A stretch of DNA of 64,000 nucleotides from Mycobacterium angelicum (GTDB lineage Bacteria; Actinomycetota; Actinomycetes; Mycobacteriales; Mycobacteriaceae). Shown here in pieces: positions 30,490 to 38,419 of this stretch. The stretch is from the NCBI RefSeq assembly GCF_002086155.1, contig NZ_MVHE01000022.1, positions 1-64,000 of the forward strand. The letters are read 5' to 3'. Position 1 is the stretch's first letter. Each line of letters begins with the position of its first letter. Below the pieces are notes generated by a model. That model worked only from the letters and a program-made list of their open reading frames with translations. It was not told the origin of the DNA and did not search any database. Made by a program: the position numbers and the translations under genes.

Positions 30490-31691
30490 TCGAGTTCACC
30501 ATGCCCTCACTGGGTTCCGATATGGACGAAGGCACCTTGGTCGAATGGCTGGTGAAACCCGGCGACAAGGTGGCGCGGGGCCAAATAGTGGCAGTCGTCG
30601 ACACCACCAAGGCCGCAGTCGAGATCGAATGCTGGCAAGAGGGAACGGTCAGCGAACTGATCGTGCCCGTCGGTGAAACCGTCCAAGTGGGAACGGTATT
30701 GGCCACGCTGACCGGAGCCGGCGAGGCGGTCGCCAAGCCTCCCGCCCAGCGCACCGGCCCGGCGAAGAAGGCTACGACAACGACAGGCGCGACAGGAGCG
30801 CCCGAGGAGCCGGCGAAAGCCGCTCCCACGACGGCCGCACGGCGGCGTCGCTGGGTCTCACCGGCTGCCCGCCGCCTGGCTCAAAGTCTCCGCGTCGACA
30901 TTGCGGGCGTTACCGGCTCCGGGCCGCAAGGAGCGGTCACCATCAGCGACGTCGAGCATGCGGCCGCCTCTGCTGAGCAACCGGCCGCCAAGCCGAAGTC
31001 GAAGTCGTCGCCGGCTGAGCGCGCCGCCCAGATGCGAAAGTCGATCGCGGCGGCGATGAGTCGGTCCAAGCGGGAGATTCCGCACTACTACCTGGCCGAT
31101 GAAATCCTCCTTGAGCACTCGTTGACGTGGCTGAGTGCGCGAAACGCGCAGCGCTCCATCGACGAACGGGTATTGCCCGCCGCCCTGTTGCTGAAAGCCG
31201 TCGGCGTCGCAGCACAGCGGTTCGGTGAGTTCAACGGATTCTGGCGCGAAGACGGCTTCGAGCCGGCTACCAAAGTCCATGTGGGCGTAGCAATCTCGTT
31301 GCGCGGCGGCGGGCTCGTGGCGCCGGCTATTCATGATGTTCCGGACAAGAAGCTCGACGAGTTGATGGACGACCTCACCGATCTGGTCGCGCGGGCACGC
31401 TCCTTCTCGCTGCGCAGCTCGGAGATGTCCGACCCGACCATCACGGTTACCAACCTGGGCGACAAGGGCGTCGACACCGTCTTCGGCGTCATCTACCCGC
31501 CTCAGGTGGCTCTCGTCGGATTCGGCCAGCCGGCTCCACGGGTGTGTGTCATCGACGGCGGTATCCGAGTGGTCACTACCGTGCAGGCCACCCTCGCCGC
31601 CGACCACCGGGCAAGCGACGGTCATCGCGGCGCCCTGTTCCTCACCGCAATCAACGAACTACTACAGCAACCCGACCTGCTAGAAAAGTGA
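30486..31691 (+). CDS. Dihydrolipoyl acyltransferase E2
   Basis: 401 residues from the ATG at 30486 (ATGA overlap with E1beta). One lipoyl domain (1-76) with Lys42 in DTTKAAVEI; an Ala/Thr/Pro-rich linker; a peripheral-subunit-binding domain ([32 protein letters not shown]); and a catalytic domain with His374 in [12 protein letters not shown]. No E3 gene is linked, so a lipoamide dehydrogenase from elsewhere must serve it. Confidence 0.92.
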   Translation: MIEFTMPSLGSDMDEGTLVEWLVKPGDKVARGQIVAVVDTTKAAVEIECWQEGTVSELIVPVGETVQVGTVLATLTGAGEAVAKPPAQRTGPAKKATTTTGATGAPEEPAKAAPTTAARRRRWVSPAARRLAQSLRVDIAGVTGSGPQGAVTISDVEHAAASAEQPAAKPKSKSSPAERAAQMRKSIAAAMSRSKREIPHYYLADEILLEHSLTWLSARNAQRSIDERVLPAALLLKAVGVAAQRFGEFNGFWREDGFEPATKVHVGVAISLRGGGLVAPAIHDVPDKKLDELMDDLTDLVARARSFSLRSSEMSDPTITVTNLGDKGVDTVFGVIYPPQVALVGFGQPAPRVCVIDGGIRVVTTVQATLAADHRASDGHRGALFLTAINELLQQPDLLEK

Positions 31692-31697
31692 TGTGCC

Positions 31698-31961
31698 ATG
31701 ACTGAAAACGACACGCGCGACGTGATTTTGTCCGTACTGCAAAGCATTGCTCCGGAAGTCGAATCCGATGAGATCGAGGACGACATGCTGCTGCGCGATC
31801 AAGTCGATCTGGATTCCATGGACTGGCTCAACTTCTTGCGCGGAATTCACAAGCGCCTGCACATCGACATACCGGAATCGGATTACGCGACGCTGCGCAC
31901 GCTGGCCGATGTGGTGAGCTACGCCGATAGGAAACGCTCCGCCGGCGTCGAACCTCAATAG
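31698..31961 (+). CDS. Acyl carrier protein
   Basis: 87 residues, acidic, with the phosphopantetheine site in QVDLDSMDWLNF (Ser40). It starts 6 bp after the E2 stop and ends the operon that begins with an AMP-forming acyl ligase. The usual DSL is DSM here. A free-standing ACP in a 2-oxoacid dehydrogenase operon is unusual; its acyl partner is unknown. Confidence 0.85.
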   Translation: MTENDTRDVILSVLQSIAPEVESDEIEDDMLLRDQVDLDSMDWLNFLRGIHKRLHIDIPESDYATLRTLADVVSYADRKRSAGVEPQ

Positions 31962-31963
31962 CG

Positions 31964-31983
31964 AACGTAACTTTGGTCCCTGT
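31964..31983 (+). promoter_or_regulatory. DosR-like box 1 before the Rv3129-like gene
   Basis: AACGTAACTTTGGTCCCTGT; the GGTCCC half is good and about 12 of 20 positions fit. It starts right after the ACP stop. Confidence 0.5.
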
Positions 31984-31985
31984 CC

Positions 31986-32005
31986 GGCGGGACTTTTGGC
32001 CACCG
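31986..32005 (+). promoter_or_regulatory. DosR-like box 2 before the Rv3129-like gene
   Basis: GGCGGGACTTTTGGCCACCG with a perfect GGGACTTT left half, about 13 of 20. It is 22 bp (two turns) downstream of box 1, a tandem arrangement known for strong DosR promoters, and 33 bp before the ATG at 32039. Confidence 0.6.
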
Positions 32006-32038
32006 ATTTTTCCAGCCTTCGACAATAGGATGGTCACT

Positions 32039-32476
32039 ATGAACATGCCGAACGAAGATGGCGTCACGATCCTGCCGGCGCAGGAGTGCTGGGATCTGCT
32101 GGCGGGTAGGACACTGGGACGGCTGGTGACCAGCGTCGACGGCCGGCCCGACATTTTCCCGGTCAACTACGCGGTCCAGGGCCGGACGATTCTGTTTCGC
32201 ACCGCCGAAGGCACCAAGCTGGTCAGCGCCGCGATCAACAACTACGTGGTGTTCGAGGTCGACGACCACAACGTCGCCGAGGGCTGGAGCGTCGTCGTCA
32301 AAGGAACCGCACGCACACTTCGTACCGACGAAGAGATCGAGAAGGCCGATCGTGCCCAGGTACTGCCATGGACGGGCTACGAGAAATCGCACTATGTGCG
32401 GATCCGCCCCGAGATGGTCACCGGCCGGCGCTTCCAATTCAGCCCGGCGCCGACTGGGAAGTCGATCGACGCCTGA
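32039..32476 (+). CDS. PNPOx-fold flavin-binding-like protein (Rv3129 homologue)
   Basis: 145 residues from the ATG at 32039, with AGGATGG 6 nt upstream; an in-frame ATG at 32030 is possible. Split-barrel motifs TLGRLVTSVDGRPDIFPVNY and VAEGWSVVVKGTARTL. The second half matches DosR-regulon protein Rv3129 (110 aa), and the extra N-terminal part restores a full pyridoxamine-oxidase-like barrel that Rv3129 seems to lack. Rv0080 is another relative. It may bind FMN or F420; no substrate is known. Confidence 0.85.
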   Translation: MNMPNEDGVTILPAQECWDLLAGRTLGRLVTSVDGRPDIFPVNYAVQGRTILFRTAEGTKLVSAAINNYVVFEVDDHNVAEGWSVVVKGTARTLRTDEEIEKADRAQVLPWTGYEKSHYVRIRPEMVTGRRFQFSPAPTGKSIDA

Positions 32477-32520
32477 CCCGTGAGCTTCACGCCTGCCAAA
32501 CAGCAACGGAAGTAGGGCAA

Positions 32521-33003
32521 ATGAGCAGCGCGCAGCAACAGCTACGGACGCGGATGTTGGCTCGCGTTCTCGGCCCGTTCTTTGTCATCGCCACCGCGAC
32601 GACAGTCGCGCGCCCGGATATGCGGACCCTGCTTTCCGACTTCGAAGCCAGCACCCCGTGGCCGTGGATAACAGGCGCGCTCATGCTTCTGGCCGCCCTT
32701 GTCATCGTCGCGCTGCACCAGTACTGGCACGGTGCGGCGGCGATCACGGTGTCTGTGGTGGGCTGGCTCCTCGTATTGCGCGCGGTGTTGCTCATGACCT
32801 TCCCGCAAGCCTTCATGTCGGCCACTGAAGCCGCATTCGAACTGACTCCCCTCTGGGTGGGTGTCGAGATCTCGATCGGCCTGGTCGGGCTTTGGCTGAC
32901 CTTCGTCGGCTGGCGCCCGGAACCGAATCAGCCAGTGGCACAGGCCGAAACGCCCCGCAGCGGTGGGCCTTCTCAACGGTTAGCCGGCCGGGCCAGCAGG
33001 TAG
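32521..33003 (+). CDS. Four-helix membrane protein (paralogue of 37948-38415)
   Basis: 160 residues; ATG after GGAAGTAGGG. Four hydrophobic segments, with the signature [16 protein letters not shown] near the start, [11 protein letters not shown] and [25 protein letters not shown], and a final LTFVGWRPE. The same order of motifs occurs in the protein at 37948. No named family recognised. It follows the Rv3129-like gene by 44 bp and is probably cotranscribed. Its last 31 bp overlap the convergent CBS-containing remnant. Confidence 0.8.
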   Translation: MSSAQQQLRTRMLARVLGPFFVIATATTVARPDMRTLLSDFEASTPWPWITGALMLLAALVIVALHQYWHGAAAITVSVVGWLLVLRAVLLMTFPQAFMSATEAAFELTPLWVGVEISIGLVGLWLTFVGWRPEPNQPVAQAETPRSGGPSQRLAGRASR

Positions 33004-33699
33004 ACATCGACCAGCCGCGCCACATCGCCGGACGTAACGATGCCGACTACCTCACCACCGTCCATGACCAGGGCACGGCTGCGCGGACCGACCGGCGCCA
33101 TCCGCTGCAGCAACGCGCCGAGCGGCTCCTGGGGTGCCGCGGTCGGCACCTCGCTCAGTGGCAGAGCGATCTGGCGAACGGTGGTCGCATCCCGTTGACC
33201 GGGCGCAAGATCGCGCAGCTGCTTCAGCGTGACCAAACCCATGATCGACCCGTCCCGCTCGGTGACGGGATACGACGAATGCCGATCGCCCAGCAGGTAA
33301 CGCCGGATGAAATCTGCCACGGTAATCCAGCCGGGGGCGGTATGCGGTCGGGCGGTCATCGCGTCGCCGACGCGAACTCCGGCAAAGAGCTCCTGATTTG
33401 TTGCCTGAATCTCCTCCTCGCGCGCGGCGGCGAAGATGAACCAGCCGATGAACGCCAGCCAGATGCCACCGACGTAGGCGCCCGCCAGAAACTCAACCAG
33501 CCCCAGGGTGATCAGGATGAGTGCGACCACCCGCCCGGCGTGGGCAGCGCCGACGGCGGCGCGTGCTCTGTCAGGCGGCCACGTCACGGGGCAGGGTCGT
33601 TGCCAGGCTCCAGGTGAACAACCACAGGATCACCACCACGCTCCAGTGGACTTTTACCGTAAACCCGGCGATTCGTCCCACCGGGATGGCCTCACGCAC
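32973..33699 (-). pseudogene. Rv2625c-like M50 site-2 protease with CBS pair, core deleted
   Basis: The 5' part (GTG at 33699) encodes [19 protein letters not shown] and the first membrane helix [17 protein letters not shown], then stops at TGA 33572-33574. In another frame from 33587 the sequence resumes with [34 protein letters not shown] and two CBS domains ([33 protein letters not shown]). Rv2625c (393 aa) has both ends joined by about 150 residues holding the HELAH zinc site, all missing here. A single internal deletion plus frame change is the simplest reading. The 204-residue C-terminal part could still be made from a GTG at 33587. Confidence 0.8.
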
Positions 33700-34300
33700 C
33701 GTCGAACCTCCGAACCGCATTGGCAGCCAAGGAGTTTCCCTGCGCTCGGCGCTCCGACTGCTGCTTGACACCCAGCATCAATGCGCGCGTTCCCAGTGCG
33801 GTCAACGGCCTGAGCATTTCCAAGGCAATCACTTCCCCCGGGTAGCGCAAGGCGATTCGGGCCCGGACCAGAAGCCGTACCCGGTCTTGCCAGTGTGGCT
33901 GCAGATGGATCGACAACACCGCATTCCAGCGCAGGTCCGCGTGCAAGACATTGAGCACGAGGTGATCCTCTGCCACGATGTCGACAACCGTGAACTCCAG
34001 CTCATCCGCCAGCCCCAGCCGGCCTTGCGGCCACAGCCGCACGACGTCACCAATCGCAGGTTCCCGATCACCACCGCTGCCCTGGCCCGCTTGCAGCAGC
34101 CTGCGCCAGACCACGGCCGCAGGCGCGTCGATATTGACCGCCTCGGTCGTTTGAATCGCCGGATCGCCGACCAGTGCATCGCCGGGCAGCTGCATCCGGT
34201 ATTCCGCCTTGGTCGCGCCCCAATTGCGGTAATACTCTCGCGCGCAATAGAGAACGGTGAGCAGCGCGGTCACTTCAGCGATGCGCCTGATTTTGGCCAT
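33692..34300 (-). CDS. SRPBCC-fold protein with N-terminal membrane anchor
   Basis: 202 residues. A short N-terminal helix ([17 protein letters not shown]) is followed by an SRPBCC-like domain ([46 protein letters not shown]). These proteins bind hydrophobic ligands; the ligand here is unknown. The stop overlaps the start of the broken Rv2625c-like gene by 8 bp, which suggests they were an operon. A weak DosR-like box lies 34-53 bp upstream. Confidence 0.7.
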   Translation of the reverse strand: MAKIRRIAEVTALLTVLYCAREYYRNWGATKAEYRMQLPGDALVGDPAIQTTEAVNIDAPAAVVWRRLLQAGQGSGGDREPAIGDVVRLWPQGRLGLADELEFTVVDIVAEDHLVLNVLHADLRWNAVLSIHLQPHWQDRVRLLVRARIALRYPGEVIALEMLRPLTALGTRALMLGVKQQSERRAQGNSLAANAVRRFDGA

Positions 34301-34333
34301 GGCCCCAGTCTGCGTCGGGGGTTGCGCCCTTCG

Positions 34334-34353
34334 CGAGGGTCATTGGTCCTTGG
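34334..34353 (-). promoter_or_regulatory. Weak DosR-like box before the SRPBCC gene
   Basis: CGAGGGTCATTGGTCCTTGG on the plus strand, about 10 of 20 positions in either reading but with the ATTGGTCC core seen in other weak sites here. 34 bp from the start codon. Confidence 0.3.
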
Positions 34354-34418
34354 CGGTACCCCCTTTGTGCCCACCTCGAGCGCCCCGGCAATCGCCGGCT
34401 GGTAAGTCCGACATCAGG

Positions 34419-34438
34419 TTTGGGACTTACGGCACTAT
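34419..34438 (+). promoter_or_regulatory. DosR-like box before tgs1
   Basis: TTTGGGACTTACGGCACTAT: perfect left half TGGGACTTA, about 14 of 20. It ends 58 bp upstream of the tgs1 ATG. Confidence 0.65.
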
Positions 34439-34496
34439 CGGCCGCTGCCGTCACCGCGGATAGTGAAGCGCACGAGCGAACTCGGAGGTGGTGGTG

Positions 34497-35894
34497 ATGA
34501 CGCAGCTGACAACCATCGAGGCGAGCTTCCTGGAAGCAGAAGATGCCGACCGGCACGTGAGTATGGCGATCGGCGCAGTGGCGGTTATCGACGGACCTCT
34601 CCCAGGACGCGACGAGCTGATATCCGCGCTGTCGCAGCGTCTGGGCGCTGTCCCCCGCCTCACCCAACTGGTGCACAAACACGCACTCGAAGTCGCCGCG
34701 CCGGAATGGGTTGACGACTCGAACTTCGACATCACCCACCACCTGCGCTGGGCTGCGGTGCCGCGGCCCGGCGATGATCCCGCTCTGTTCCGCACCGTTG
34801 CCGACATCATGGAGCGCAGACTCGATCGCGATCACCCGCTGTGGGAGTGCTGGGTTATCGAAGGCCTGCCGGAAGCACGGTGGGCGATTCTGATCAAGAT
34901 CCATCACTGCATCGCCGACGGGATCGCCGCGATGCACATGTTGGCGGATGTCTTTGACAGCGGCGCAGGTACGACGTTTGCCACCGAGATCCGCGCCGCC
35001 AAGGAAGAACCGGCACCGAAGGCCACGTCCTCGCCGCTGCGCCTCAACCCGCTGAGCTGGCCCGGCCTGTTGTGGCGCACCTCGCAGACGGCGGCCAACA
35101 TCGTCAGCCAAACCACCAGGGGCGCCACCCAATTCACCCTCAATCTGTTGACTCCGGCAGCTGGATCATCACTGCACGGCTCGGTGGCCAACATGCGGCG
35201 ATACAGCGCGGCAAGGGTGTCGCTCAAAGACGTCAAGACGATAAGCCAAGTCTTCGGCGTGACCCTCAACGACGTCGCCCTCGCCGCGATGACCGACAGC
35301 TTCCGCGCCGTGCTGATACATCGTGGTGAGAAGCCGCAGCGCAATTCGCTGCGCACCTTGGTGCCGGTTTCGGTGCGACCACCAGACGCCATGGACCGCA
35401 CCGATATCCGCGTTTCGGCGATGTTGCCTTACCTGCCGGTCGAGCAAGGCGACCCAGTGAAGCGGCTACGGCTGGTGCACGCGCGGCTTAACACGCTCAA
35501 AGAAAGCGGCGAACGACAAGCGGCGAGCACCTTCGTAAAAGTGAGCAGTTATGTGCCGTTCATGTTGAGCGCGTGGACAATTCGGCTGCTGGCGCGGCTG
35601 CCTCAGCGCAGTGTGGTCACGCTGGCCACCAATGTTCCCGGGCCCCGCCAACGGCTGCAACTATTGGGCCGGCCAGTGGAAATGCTGCTGCCCGTTCCAC
35701 CCATCGCAATGCATCTGCGCACCGTCGTGAGCATGCTCAGCTACGCCGACGAACTGGCGTTCGGCATCACTGCCGATTACGACGCCACGCCGGACGTTGA
35801 CGAGCTTGCCCGCGGCATTGAACTCGGGGTGGCGCGGCTGCTGGCTCGGGCCTTGGCCCATAAGCGACCGGCTGCCAAGCGCATTGAAGCCTAG
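34497..35894 (+). CDS. tgs1: Triacylglycerol synthase Tgs1 (WS/DGAT, Rv3130c-like)
   Basis: 465 residues from the ATG at 34497, just after CGGAGGTGGTG. The catalytic motif is HHCIADG (His137, Asp141). N-terminus LTTIEASFLEAEDADRHVSM and the later NVPGPRQRLQLLGR, with RTVVSMLSYADELAFGITADYD, follow Rv3130c closely (463 aa). It esterifies diacylglycerol with acyl-CoA to store triacylglycerol, the main lipid made during hypoxic arrest in M. tuberculosis. Convergent with rafH; their stop codons lie in a shared 10-bp repeat. Confidence 0.95.
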   Translation: MTQLTTIEASFLEAEDADRHVSMAIGAVAVIDGPLPGRDELISALSQRLGAVPRLTQLVHKHALEVAAPEWVDDSNFDITHHLRWAAVPRPGDDPALFRTVADIMERRLDRDHPLWECWVIEGLPEARWAILIKIHHCIADGIAAMHMLADVFDSGAGTTFATEIRAAKEEPAPKATSSPLRLNPLSWPGLLWRTSQTAANIVSQTTRGATQFTLNLLTPAAGSSLHGSVANMRRYSAARVSLKDVKTISQVFGVTLNDVALAAMTDSFRAVLIHRGEKPQRNSLRTLVPVSVRPPDAMDRTDIRVSAMLPYLPVEQGDPVKRLRLVHARLNTLKESGERQAASTFVKVSSYVPFMLSAWTIRLLARLPQRSVVTLATNVPGPRQRLQLLGRPVEMLLPVPPIAMHLRTVVSMLSYADELAFGITADYDATPDVDELARGIELGVARLLARALAHKRPAAKRIEA

Positions 35895-35920
35895 CCCGCC
35901 CTAGCCCGCCTAGCCCGCCG
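35891..35920. repeat. TAGCCCGCC triple repeat across two stop codons
   Basis: Three tandem copies of (C)TAGCCCGCC separate tgs1 and rafH. The TAG of the first copy is the tgs1 stop and the CTA at 35910 is the rafH stop. Confidence 0.6.
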
Positions 35921-36713
35921 GCGTGATCACCCCATAATTCCCGTCGTAGCGGTGATATAACACCGTGGCACGCCCCTGGGCGGCGTCGATGAAGAACAGG
36001 AACGGCAGGCCGAGCAGGCTTAGCCGGTTAGCGGCCTCGTCCTCGGTGAGGCACGGCACCGGCTGGCGGCTGATGGCCACGGGCAGCACGAAGGGGCTCA
36101 GCTGGTCGGCCAAATCGGGTGTCACCAATGCTAGCCGGTAGCCCGTCGGCTCAGCCCGGTACAGGACGCCCGCGGCACCGGTGCCCTGCTCGGTGAACAG
36201 GTGAAAGCCGTAGTCAAGCAGCTCCATTTCGCGAACGGCCTCGTCGACTGTGCAGGGCCCCAGAGTGAACGACTTGCGCCGGATGACGCGGCGCTCATCT
36301 GCCGGTCGAGGCAAGTACTCGGGCCGGTGCCCCGGCTCGGAGTCGTGCCGCCACTCTGAGCCGCTGACCGCGCGCTGTTCGGTGCGGCGGGCCGCCCGGT
36401 GTGCGGACGTGCGTTCCAGGCGCCGACGCAGCCGCGCCGCAACAAGATCGACCGCTTCTCGCGCCGATTCCGCCTGGACCTGAACGCGAAGCGGGCGGCC
36501 ATCGACATCAATATTTGCCTGTGCGACCACGGGCCGCGGCACGGCCGGATCGCGGTGCCTGGTCAGCCTGACCCGGGCATGCAGCACCGGTTGGCTGGTG
36601 TATCGTCCGAGCTCGCCGATCTTGGTGCGGGCGTATTCGGCCGCTCCCGGAAACTCGTCATGAGTTGTCACGTCGACGTCGATGCCCGCCGGCGATTCTG
36701 TTCTCTGTCCCAT
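35910..36713 (-). CDS. rafH: Hypoxic ribosome hibernation factor RafH/HPF-like (Rv0079-like)
   Basis: 267 residues. The N-terminal ~100 residues form an HPF/YfiA-like fold (IDVDVTTHDEFPGAAEYART, VNAQ-type strand VVAQANIDVDGRPLRVQVQ). The C-terminal half has RKSFTLGPCTVDEAVREMEL, LLDYGFHLFTEQGTG, LPFLFFIDAAQGRATVLYHR and YDGNYGVITP, the long-HPF dimerisation region. Rv0079 (273 aa) and M. smegmatis RafH share this shape and are DosR-controlled. It should dock on the 30S subunit and stabilise idle ribosomes. A DosR-like box lies 35-54 bp upstream. Confidence 0.9.
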   Translation of the reverse strand: MGQRTESPAGIDVDVTTHDEFPGAAEYARTKIGELGRYTSQPVLHARVRLTRHRDPAVPRPVVAQANIDVDGRPLRVQVQAESAREAVDLVAARLRRRLERTSAHRAARRTEQRAVSGSEWRHDSEPGHRPEYLPRPADERRVIRRKSFTLGPCTVDEAVREMELLDYGFHLFTEQGTGAAGVLYRAEPTGYRLALVTPDLADQLSPFVLPVAISRQPVPCLTEDEAANRLSLLGLPFLFFIDAAQGRATVLYHRYDGNYGVITPAG

Positions 36714-36747
36714 GCTTACAGTGCTATGCGATGGAACTGGTTGCGGG

Positions 36748-36767
36748 CCAGGGCCAAAAGTCCCCCA
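36748..36767 (-). promoter_or_regulatory. DosR-like box before rafH
   Basis: Minus-strand TGGGGGACTTTTGGCCCTGG, about 14 of 20, with a perfect GGGACTTT half. Ends 35 bp upstream of the rafH ATG. Confidence 0.6.
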
Positions 36768-36917
36768 GACGCAGAGGACCTTCGGCCGCAGGCGGTGGCC
36801 AGCCGGCCCGCATCCGCCCGAGAGCGGCGGGTCCGGACGGCTAAAGCGTGGCGACGTCGTGACGGGCCGCCAAATCGTTTGGTAAGCGCGCCGAGGGGCC
36901 GAACAGCCCAGGCGACT

Positions 36918-36937
36918 TTCGGGACTTTAGTCCCTAC
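36918..36937 (+). promoter_or_regulatory. Near-perfect DosR box
   Basis: TTCGGGACTTTAGTCCCTAC fits 18 of 20 positions, the best box in the window. It ends 35 bp upstream of the ATG at 36972 (Met-rich membrane protein, then Rv1813c-like gene). Confidence 0.9.
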
Positions 36938-36971
36938 CCCGTAGGGGTATGGAAATCGCATCATTTGAATT

Positions 36972-37313
36972 ATGGAAACGCCAGACTCCGCCGCAACGAC
37001 TCCCGCGACCGGTCAGCCCAGCCAGTCGGATCGATCTGACCGGCCCGGTCGGTTGGATCAAATCTGGGCCGTGGTGGGCATTACCGCCGGCGTCGTTTTC
37101 GTTGTCGCCGTGATCTTTTTTTCGGGGTTCTTTTTGGGTCGGGCTACCGACAACCCCTATGGGAGCTTGCGGGTTTCCGACGGCGGGCGAGACGGTGTCT
37201 GCCCGATGATGGGATCCGACGGAGGCATGACGCCCGGCCGGATGGGCCCGGGGGGACCCATGACACCAGGGCAAACGGCTACCCCAACGCCCCAGCCGAT
37301 GCCGCACCCGTAG
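36972..37313 (+). CDS. Small membrane protein with Met/Gly-rich tail
   Basis: 113 residues. Polar N-terminus of about 30 residues, one membrane helix at about 33-56 (AVVGITAGVVFVVAVIFFSG), then a tail rich in Met, Gly and Pro (CPMMGSDGGMTPGRMGPGGP, PQPMPHP) with one cysteine and a final His. Met/Cys/His tails sometimes bind copper, but this is only a guess. No family recognised. It is immediately behind the best DosR box in the window and 58 bp before the Rv1813c-like gene. Confidence 0.75.
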   Translation: METPDSAATTPATGQPSQSDRSDRPGRLDQIWAVVGITAGVVFVVAVIFFSGFFLGRATDNPYGSLRVSDGGRDGVCPMMGSDGGMTPGRMGPGGPMTPGQTATPTPQPMPHP

Positions 37314-37371
37314 CGCAGCACGACTCCCGCTCAGCCCGCTGTATTGCGACCCTCAGAAAGGCGATAAGAAC

Positions 37372-37812
37372 ATGATCAACAAACGAGGGCATCGAATCGC
37401 ACTTGCAGTCGCTAGCGTTGGGGCCACAGCGGGATTGATGGTCCTAGCTCTCCCCCTAGTTCCCCAGGTAGGCGCGAATCTCGACAATGCCGTGTTATCC
37501 GAGATGGGTATGGCGGCCGAAATGCCGCTGCCACACATAATGCGCTACGGTGCAATCGCCTACGCGCCGAACGGCGCGTGGGGTAGATCGCGCGGTTACG
37601 AATCTCAGTCGCTGGCGGACCAAGCCGCCTTGGAGAACTGCGGTGACAAAGATTGCAAGGTGATCGCTCGCTTCAACCTATGCGGCGCGGTCGCCTATGA
37701 CGGCTCGACCTACCAAGGTGGGAACGGCTACTCGCGCAGCATGGCAGAAGCCGACGCTTTGAATAAGCTGCCCGGCGGGAAGATCGTCAACTGGATGTGC
37801 CAGCAACACTGA
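37372..37812 (+). CDS. Secreted DUF4189-like protein (Rv1813c homologue)
   Basis: 146 residues. Signal peptide of about 35 residues (NKRGHRIALAVASVGATAGL, LVLALPLV-type core), then MRYGAIAYAPNGAWG, ENCGDKDCKVIARFNLCGAV and GGKIVNWMC, giving four conserved cysteines. Closely matches DosR-regulon antigen Rv1813c (143 aa). Exported; role unknown in this organism. AGAAAGGCG ribosome site before the ATG. Likely cotranscribed with the Met-rich membrane protein. Confidence 0.9.
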   Translation: MINKRGHRIALAVASVGATAGLMVLALPLVPQVGANLDNAVLSEMGMAAEMPLPHIMRYGAIAYAPNGAWGRSRGYESQSLADQAALENCGDKDCKVIARFNLCGAVAYDGSTYQGGNGYSRSMAEADALNKLPGGKIVNWMCQQH

Positions 37813-37858
37813 CGTTGCCTGGGATCGCCGCGAAATGGCCCGTCGTTGTTCCTCATCA

Positions 37859-37878
37859 TTGGTGACTTCCGTCCCTAT
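37859..37878 (+). promoter_or_regulatory. DosR-like box before the second 4-TM gene
   Basis: TTGGTGACTTCCGTCCCTAT, about 15 of 20 positions. Ends 70 bp upstream of the ATG at 37948. Confidence 0.6.
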
Positions 37879-37947
37879 CACCGGCGCATGCGAAGCGGTC
37901 CGATGATCTTGGAATTAAGACTCCCGAGTCTTGAGAGAGGTGCAGTC

Positions 37948-38415
37948 ATGAATTCTTCGCAACCAACCCTGGCCACCACGCGCATGTTTGCCCGCGTGAT
38001 CGGCCCCTTTGTCATCATCATCACCGGCACGGCGATCGTACGCGCCTCGGCCATGCGAACGCTGCTCAACGACTTCCAGGCAAACTCCGTATGGCCCTGG
38101 GTCACTGGCGCATTCGTCTTGTTGATTGGATTGGTCGTCATTGCGCTGCATCCGTATTGGCGAGGCGCCCCGGCGATCATCGTGTCGGTGTTCGGATGGA
38201 TGACGGCGCTCAAAGGATTCTTCTTGATGGCGTTGCCACAAGGTTATCTATCGTTCGCCGGCACCGCGGTCGACGCCCTTATCTGGTGGCGGGTGGGATT
38301 TGTCGCCATGGCGATAGTCGGGGGCTACCTGACCTTCGTCGGATGGATGCCGACCGCCAGCCGGCCGGGCCCGCAGCTGGCCAGCTCGGCACCCGATATC
38401 CGCCGTGCGGCATGA
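37948..38415 (+). CDS. Four-helix membrane protein (paralogue of 32521-33003)
   Basis: 155 residues from the ATG at 37948 after GAGAGAGGTG. Motifs in the same order as the paralogue: MFARVIGPFVIIITGTAIVR, MRTLLNDFQANSVWPWVTGA, VVIALHPYWRGAPAIIVSVF and LTFVGWMP. Four predicted membrane helices with short loops. The function is not known. Convergent with the WS/DGAT gene, 4 bp between stops. Confidence 0.8.
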   Translation: MNSSQPTLATTRMFARVIGPFVIIITGTAIVRASAMRTLLNDFQANSVWPWVTGAFVLLIGLVVIALHPYWRGAPAIIVSVFGWMTALKGFFLMALPQGYLSFAGTAVDALIWWRVGFVAMAIVGGYLTFVGWMPTASRPGPQLASSAPDIRRAA

Positions 38416-38419
38416 CGAT

